Assembly: GCA_003573635.1 (NCBI GenBank)
Contig: QUTJ01031446.1
Location: 1 to 11,816 of the forward strand
Direction of reading: 5' to 3'
Origin: Goniomonas avonlea
Taxonomy: Eukaryota > Cryptophyceae > Goniomonadida > Goniomonadaceae
Length of the DNA: 11,816 bases
Below, piece after piece: positions 9,501-11,816 of this stretch. A model generated the notes under the pieces. The model did no database searches and was not told the DNA's origin. It saw nothing but the letters and a program-made list of their open reading frames with translations. Position numbers and translations under genes: made by a program. Numbering within the stretch: the first letter of the stretch is position 1; the number at the start of each line of letters is the position of its first letter.

Positions 9501-10037
9501 ATGCGGATGCGCCTGGTTTCACGATTGGCACCCGGACGCTTACATTCGAGGAAATAGAACCAGTCAAAGGGTCAACCCGGGAGACCACTGTTTGGCTTGA
9601 ATCCGAAACATTCCGTGGGGACCAAATCATGATCAATGAAGAGTTTTGGTCACAATGCAGCCCACCAACAAGAAACGGGAGCCGCAAGGACGGAAGGTCG
9701 GAGGCAGTGCCAAGGTCAAAAGTGTCCAAATGGGAGAGGCCAGTCACGTAATGCACCCTGCCTCGCCTCAAATCATAGCAAGCTGAATGACCAGTGCGTG
9801 ATGGTGCTCTAGTAGTTGACCACTTGTCGAACGCGGTCCACTTTGAACTCGTTGAAGAGTTCGCAATTTCCCAGGTCTCACCACCCCGGAGCAAGAGCAA
9901 ATCTCCTGCAGCACACCATGAGGTGAGAGGATGGGAATGATGCTATGACACATACCGGGTTTCTGTGCATCGACTGTGTTCAGAACAAAGAGCGCAGCCA
10001 CCACCGCGCTCATGACCGCGGCTGCGGCCCGAACCAT
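1..10037 (-). CDS. Giant secreted or cell-surface multidomain repeat protein, 5' part of a seven-exon gene, open at the left edge
   Basis: Exons in reading order are 10037-9956, 9905-9099, 9055-8966, 8821-8537, 7777-7554, 7275-7188 and 6501-1. Phases agree at every junction: introns 1, 2, 3, 4 and 6 are phase 1 and intron 5 is phase 0. All introns have GT and AG ends. The joined frame gives 2,692 residues with no stop. Order: signal peptide (1-24), propeller-like head (about 28-290), six-Cys EGF-like module (297-325), two related beta-sandwich modules (328-422 and 423-526), then 21 repeats of about 102 residues (527 onward). This is the layout of an extracellular adhesin or matrix protein with a globular head on a long stalk. 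That role is inferred from architecture; I recognise no named orthologue. The C-terminus lies outside the window, so membrane anchoring or secretion cannot be decided. The start is the only Met that leads directly into a signal peptide. Confidence 0.85.
1776..2811 (-). repeat. Near-identical duplicated block, C-terminal copy
   Basis: Partner of 3303-4338, about 99.4% identical, with differences at 1800, 1884, 1901, 1952, 2603 and 2762. It covers most of repeats 12-14 and the first part of repeat 15, in frame. The edges are abrupt: GTCAC at 1776 and CCACAG ending at 2811 are the last shared bases. Confidence 0.92.
3303..4338 (-). repeat. Near-identical duplicated block, N-terminal copy
   Basis: These 1,036 nt match 1776-2811 at a fixed offset of 1,527 nt (509 codons, five repeats). 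I find six mismatches: 3327, 3411, 3428, 3479, 4130 and 4289. The copy covers most of repeats 7-9 and the first part of repeat 10. Homology continues beyond the block but is much weaker. Confidence 0.92.
5700..6055 (-). other. In-frame disordered insertion inside repeat 2
   Basis: Between the strand T-T-V-V-V-G and the strand S-G-I-A-T-F, where other units have about 20 residues, repeat 2 has about 130, an excess of about 110. The extra sequence is rich in Ser, Ala, Pro, Asp, Arg and Lys (for example GRSSESEASQGDNASPSRAR and PPSHGDTDTPSVRRHSRD) and lacks beta-strand periodicity. No splice pair with matching phase that restores the repeat was found, so it is kept as coding. Edges are approximate. 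Confidence 0.7.
6544..6836. repeat. Heptamer minisatellite in intron 6
   Basis: About 290 bp of a degenerate 7-nt unit, GTGTCAG or GTGTCGG on the plus strand (CTGACAC on the gene's strand), repeated about 40 times. It lies in the 686-nt intron 6502-7187, starting some 40 nt upstream of the acceptor. Because the unit is not a multiple of three, all plus-strand frames through it stay open and look like Cys/Val/Ser-rich proteins; these are artefacts. Confidence 0.9.
6876..6934. repeat. Tandem duplication of a 29-30 bp unit in intron 6
   Basis: GAGGCAGTCTAAAAATGGGG begins at 6876 and again at 6905; the second copy has one extra G. Each is followed by a short G-rich run. The rest of intron 6 (6935-7187) holds C-rich and CT-rich tracts around 7035-7115 and no other recognisable feature. 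Confidence 0.85.
7188..7275 (-). CDS. Exon 6: C-terminal part of beta-sandwich module 2
   Basis: A short 88-nt exon encoding residues 497-525. It begins after GACCTGCTGCTCAG and ends AGTG|GTGCGT. Its product GSASGNMSVTLDG through VVSLLVSG lines up with GAVTGELTVAY through TVITVQG of exon 4. It enters at phase 0 and leaves at phase 1, exactly as exons 5 and 7 require. Splicing gives V-S-G-P-K-L-A-V, which matches the inter-repeat junction seen throughout exon 7. The preceding intron (7276-7553, 278 nt) holds a run of G at 7420-7431 and nothing else I recognise. Confidence 0.7.
7554..7777 (-). CDS. Exon 5: N-terminal two thirds of beta-sandwich module 2
   Basis: Encodes residues 423-496 after the phase-1 junction Gly (422). 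It carries the same pattern as exon 4: VTLTVSLSGPG, then VVVPAGE, then NVT. Two cysteines (CRPGVAC) form a candidate local disulfide absent from module 1. The acceptor is CTCCTGGCAG|GC and the donor is GTGACG|GTACGG at phase 0. The donor was chosen because joining to exon 6 completes a module that aligns with exon 4 over its last 44 residues. Reading through gives unrelated, proline-rich sequence. Confidence 0.75.
7863..7914. repeat. GA-rich simple repeat in intron 4
   Basis: A run of GAGA/GGGA units on the plus strand, therefore a polypyrimidine (CT) run on the gene's strand. It lies about 90 nt upstream of the intron 4 acceptor (7778). Confidence 0.85.
7954..8113. mobile_element. MITE-like element, 160 bp, in intron 4
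   Basis: A perfect 13-bp inverted repeat bounds this stretch: CTAGTGCCTACTT at 7954-7966 and AAGTAGGCACTAG at 8101-8113. The interior is AT-rich against GC-rich flanks. It contains TAAACCAGC four times (7971, 7991, 8067, 8086) and its inverse once, forming an 18-bp perfect palindrome at 8077-8094. If the outermost TA belongs to the target, the element is GTGCCTACTT...AAGTAGGCAC with a TA duplication, as in Tc1/mariner-type MITEs. Alternatively CTAG is a palindromic 4-bp target. It has no coding capacity. Confidence 0.65.
8152..8512. repeat. Clusters of hexamer repeats (GTCTGC/GTCTGT) in intron 4
   Basis: Four clusters lie at about 8152-8170, 8230-8270, 8329-8358 and 8424-8512 on the plus strand, separated by unique sequence. 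They read CAGACA/CAGACG on the gene's strand and begin about 25 nt inside the donor of intron 4 (8536). The 6-nt period keeps frames open on both strands, giving spurious Leu/Cys- or Gln/Thr-rich frames. Confidence 0.85.
8537..8821 (-). CDS. Exon 4: beta-sandwich module 1
   Basis: Encodes residues 328-421, bounded by phase-1 introns. Alternating hydrophobic strands (VTLRLS, GVSLTLSGP, VVIAIS, ATVQVAVG, ELTVAYAV) indicate an Ig-like or related beta sandwich. It aligns almost without gaps with the module encoded jointly by exons 5 and 6. The acceptor is ACACCGCAG|GT and the donor is CAAG|GTCCGA. Beyond the donor the frame runs into CAGACA/CAGACG repeats that belong to the intron. Confidence 0.8.
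8966..9055 (-). CDS. Exon 3: six-cysteine EGF-like module
   Basis: This 90-nt exon is too short for ordinary open-frame detection. With the junction codon it encodes residues 297-327 with cysteines at 297, 300, 306, 311, 314 and 325. The stretch C-I-N-G-V-C-S-G-C-R-A-G-F, followed by a G-x-x-C, is the hallmark of EGF-like modules. Both flanking introns are phase 1, so this is a symmetric 1-1 exon, the class used in exon shuffling of extracellular modules. The donor is CGAG|GTGTGT. The next intron (8822-8965, 144 nt) has CTGAC 13-17 nt before its CAG; I see nothing else in it. Confidence 0.75.
9099..9905 (-). CDS. Exon 2: beta-propeller-like N-terminal head
   Basis: Encodes residues 29-296. 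Several segments repeat a blade-like pattern of about 40-60 residues: a short turn with Tyr/Asp-x-x-x-Arg, a hydrophobic strand, then a second strand ending in a polar loop. Examples are YDLRRGRVHYVTG, YNSRLQRLFLFSQSRLITV and DWLNRRLFFLLGDGTVLSFS. This resembles NHL, YWTD or kelch-type propellers, but I cannot assign a family by eye. There are several N-x-S/T sequons, as expected for a secreted domain. The exon ends at CCA T|GTAGGT. The 43-nt intron (9056-9098) ends in TTTTCACAG and joins as a Cys codon. Reading through instead reaches a stop at 9067-9069. The exon is well supported; the fold name is tentative. Confidence 0.8.
9956..10037 (-). CDS. Exon 1: start codon and signal peptide
   Basis: The exon encodes 27 residues plus one base. 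Met-Val-Arg is followed by an Ala/Val/Leu-rich core (residues 4-19) and a polar end with Asp-Ala-Gln-Lys at 23-26, a typical signal peptide with likely cleavage after Ala24. The exon ends G|GTATGT. The following intron (9906-9955, 50 nt) ends in CTGCAG. Joining restores a Gly codon (residue 28) and opens directly into exon 2. Without splicing, the frame continues as an unrelated tail, so the splice is preferred. Confidence 0.85.
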
Positions 10038-10410
10038 TTTCTTGGAAGGTCACGTTTTTCCGAGAGCGGCGTGATAGATTTTGACCCAGCTCTAAAAATT
10101 GCATTCGCACCGCATTCAAAGCGTATCAACCACGTTATCAGTGCTATTAGTTTGTTAGATATTAAATTAAATTAATTATTGAAGTCGCTCGAGGCACACC
10201 GTCGGAGTAGGGCCTTTCAGCGTGGGCTTAGGGTCTTGGAGTTTTGAAAGGAAAAGTCTGATAGATACCTAAACATTTAACTATTCGCTCGGCGTTATTT
10301 GACAGCTCAGGATTTCCCAAGACCCTATCTGCCTATCCAAAACACAACTGCATACACACTATCGATCCCTTATCTCTCTCATCCGCCACAGCACGACCCC
10401 GCCACACTGG
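10038..10410. promoter_or_regulatory. Divergent intergenic region, presumed bidirectional promoter
   Basis: 373 bp separate the two start codons, which point away from each other. The centre (about 10085-10180) is AT-rich, with a TAAATTAAATTAATTATT-like tract near 10160-10178. I see no convincing TATA box with fixed spacing. A perfect 11-bp inverted repeat, TAGGGTCTTGG at 10229-10239 and CCAAGACCCTA at 10317-10327, is the clearest structured motif. Promoter activity is inferred from position only. Confidence 0.5.
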
Positions 10411-10486
10411 ATGCCGGGAGCAAAGAAACCCCTGCAAAGTCGTCAAGCTGACGCATCCGGGACAGGAAAGGGCCAGAAGGTGCCAG
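10411..10486 (+). CDS. Exon 1 of the PDZ/AMP-binding gene
   Basis: Encodes 25 residues rich in Lys, Gln and Gly, then one base. The donor CCAG|GTAAGG is strong. The intron 10487-10574 (88 nt) ends CTGATTTATCGAAACAG. A second possible acceptor, CATCGCAG at 10589, is also in phase and would remove five residues. Unspliced, the frame continues through a Lys-rich tract without reaching the PDZ domain. Confidence 0.65.
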
Positions 10487-11816
10487 GTAAGGCCTACTTG
10501 AAGGAGCTGAAGAAAAAGAAGAAGAAAGAAGGTTGCTCTTGCTTCTTGCGGCGTCCGCTGATTTATCGAAACAGCGGAAGGCATCGCAGTGTTTCTCGAA
10601 GTCCCAGCCAACTCCGAGCTAGCTGTGGCTGCTTGTGACACTGACGAGACTACGTCGGTGTCAGAGTTGTCATCACAGCAGCCGTTGACAGCTGCGAACC
10701 AGTCCCATTTCTTCGGTGGGGTCGGAGTCTCCGTTGTTCCGCACGATACAGTTGGCTGGCGTGTTGATTCTATCGTCCCAGGTCTGCTCAATTCGGGACT
10801 GATCCCAATTATATATATATATTAAAACGTTTCCAGGGGGACCAGCTGACATTGCTGGGGTCGCTTTGAATGATGTGATTTTGATGGTGGACGGCACTCC
10901 GGTTGGTCGAGAAATCAGGTACCTCTCTTGCTTTTTCATCGGAATCCTGAAATAATGTCGCAGTGACGAACTTGTTGGTGAAGAGGGGACCGTGGTCGCG
11001 ATCACGATTGGACACTGTGACCAGGACGGGGAGCGGACGTTGACGCTCACTCGCTGGGTGCGCCATCATTACTTCCAGTTTCGGCCAGTGGTAACCCCTC
11101 TCCACCCCCATCTCAGGCCGACTCCATACACACCACAATTGCCGGCGTACCTGTATACGAGCACCAATCTCTGCCTGGAGCCAGCGGGACGCACTTTGCC
11201 CAGGACCTGGCTGAGCGCCTCCGTAGCTTGGAGTCCCGTGACGCCGACCCAGGCCACACCTCCCGTATCTTCGCTGACGAAGAGACCCCCCCAGCTGCAG
11301 ATGACCCACGGGGGTTTGAGTCCCCACCGCTTGACCGTGAGCAAAGTGAGCCGCACACGGGGCATCGATCCTCTGGCGGCACCAGCGCGGCAAAACGGCG
11401 GGAATCTTCTGGCACTAAAGCGACTTTCGACCTCAACCCCGGAGCCACAGCTCGTCGGTGGTCTGTACCCTCTGCGAGTGGCGCTGTGACGGCCCGCGTG
11501 TCGCTTGAGCGTGTTGTGGCGCACATGCAGGAGCACGGAGTGACCGGCCGATATGTCAAAGACAACCTTGTGTTCTCGAACCTGCCAGAGCTGCTCCCTG
11601 TCACTGACACCCCGGCAATCAGCGGCTTCGACGACCGTCCGCCATTATTGCACAGAGAACTCCACGATTTCGTCACCAACGAGTTCGATCTCATTCAATT
11701 TGGAATCGGTCGGACTGATCGTGTGGGCATTGTACTGCCCGGAGGCACCGAACTCGCTGTGGGTGCTCCCACTCCCATCACCCCCATCACCCCGCTCCCA
11801 TCACTCCCATCACCCC
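10411..11816 (+). CDS. PDZ domain plus AMP-binding (acyl-CoA synthetase-like) protein, 5' part, open at the right edge
   Basis: Modelled exons are 10411-10486, 10575-10781, 10837-10918, 10964-11057 and 11117 to about 11758, giving 367 residues before the next intron. Order: basic N-terminus (1-25), short acidic/Ser region, PDZ domain (about 70-157), polar linker (about 158-280), then the N-terminal part of an adenylate-forming domain. PDZ domains bind C-terminal peptides and tether proteins to complexes; adenylate-forming enzymes activate carboxylates as acyl-AMP. A scaffold-tethered acyl-activating enzyme is inferred. The ATP-binding SGTTG-type loop and the substrate pocket lie beyond the window, so activity cannot be judged. 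The start is the first in-frame ATG after a stop at 10300-10302. There is no signal peptide. Confidence 0.72.
10575..10918 (+). CDS. Exons 2 and 3: N-terminal and central PDZ domain
   Basis: Exon 2 (10575-10781) and exon 3 (10837-10918) flank a 55-nt intron containing an (AT)n run and an in-frame stop. Joined, they read FGGVGVSVVPHDTVGWRVDS, then IVPGGPADIAGVALNDVILM and VDGTPVGREI. This is the canonical PDZ succession: a carboxylate-binding loop (here G-G-V-G-V), the V-x-P-G-G-P-A-D turn, A-G-V/L, D-V-I-L and V-D/N-G. The intron sits inside V-P-G|G-P-A at phase 1. The Gly-Leu-Gly-Phe loop is non-standard. Confidence 0.8.
10964..11057 (+). CDS. Exon 4: last strands of the PDZ domain
   Basis: After a 45-nt intron (10919-10963) the phase-2 junction restores Ser, followed by DELVGEEGTVVAITIG and D-G-E-R-T-L-T-L-T-R-W. 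This matches the final helix and strand of PDZ domains (G-x-x-G-T-x-V-x-L-x-V, then R-x-x-x-L-T-L-T-R). The exon must end with a 2-nt frame change relative to exon 5. Two donors do this: GCTGG|GTGCGC (11058, 59-nt intron) and CAGTG|GTAACC (11091, 26-nt intron). I prefer the first because 26 nt is very short. Confidence 0.7.
11117..11758 (+). CDS. Exon 5: polar linker and start of the adenylate-forming domain
   Basis: Opens after CATCTCAG and stays open for 214 codons. The first 120 residues or so are polar and Ser/Asp/Glu/Pro-rich, with two basophilic-kinase-like sites (R-R-E-S and R-R-W-S). Then comes LLHRELHDFVTNEF, a gap, and FGIGRTDRVGIVLPGGTELA. These match the opening of AMP-binding enzymes (L-T-Y-x-E-L, then G-V-G-x-G-D-R-V-A-I-x-L-P-N-x-P-E-x-A). 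The usual Asn after L-P is Gly here. The next donor is GCT|GTGGGT at 11759, or G|GTGCTC at 11763. Confidence 0.72.
11765..11816. repeat. CCCATCA-type tandem repeat at the right edge
   Basis: Degenerate CCCATCA/CTCCCATCAC units fill the last 50 bases and continue past the window. They begin just after the likely donor of exon 5, so this is another intron carrying a short minisatellite. Confidence 0.75.

Noticed and set aside
10992-11489. Single plus-strand frame continuing from the PDZ end to 11489
   Set aside because: After 11057 it is Pro/Thr/Leu-rich with no motif. The alternative frame from 11117 is open to the AMP-binding motifs, so splicing is preferred.
11069-11694. Minus-strand open frames of 155-194 codons under the PDZ/AMP-binding gene
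   Set aside because: They have no recognisable motifs and overlap the plus-strand exon that carries clear PDZ and AMP-binding signatures.
1-11816. tRNA, rRNA or bacterial operon features
   Set aside because: I saw no cloverleaf-like or rRNA-like sequence, and the genes have spliceosomal introns.

Overview
The window is nuclear DNA of a eukaryote, probably a GC-rich unicellular one. The genes are split by short GT-AG introns (43-760 nt) whose 3' ends carry CTGAC/CTCAC-like branch motifs. One gene encodes a secreted multidomain protein and the other joins a PDZ domain to an adenylate-forming enzyme. This would suit a choanoflagellate or another protist with a large surface-protein repertoire. 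That placement is inference; no species marker is present.

Minus strand, 1-10037: almost the whole window is the 5' part of one giant gene that starts at 10037 and runs off the left edge without a stop codon. I model seven exons: 9956-10037, 9099-9905, 8966-9055, 8537-8821, 7554-7777, 7188-7275 and 1-6501. Joined, they give at least 2,692 residues: a signal peptide, a beta-propeller-like head, a six-cysteine EGF-like module, two related beta-sandwich modules of about 95-100 residues, and a run of 21 beta-sandwich repeats of about 102 residues in one unbroken exon of at least 6.5 kb. The repeats share a G-G-x-x-F-x-x-Q-P ... D-x-G-G-N core. One has a disordered insertion of about 110 residues, and a five-repeat block is duplicated with near-identical DNA. 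The long plus-strand open frames across 45-5729 are antisense shadows of this exon.

The introns of this gene hold most of the non-coding structure: a heptamer minisatellite (6544-6836), a 29-bp duplication, a GA-rich tract, a 160-bp MITE-like element with 13-bp terminal inverted repeats (7954-8113) and hexamer repeats (8152-8512).

10038-10410 is a divergent intergenic region, AT-rich in its centre, that presumably holds both promoters.

Plus strand, 10411-11816: the 5' part of a second gene. Five exons encode a short basic N-terminus, a PDZ domain split by two introns, a polar linker and the start of an AMP-binding (acyl-CoA synthetase-like) domain. It continues past the right edge. The two genes share a promoter region, but nothing in the sequence shows that their products work together: one is secreted or at the surface, the other has no signal peptide.
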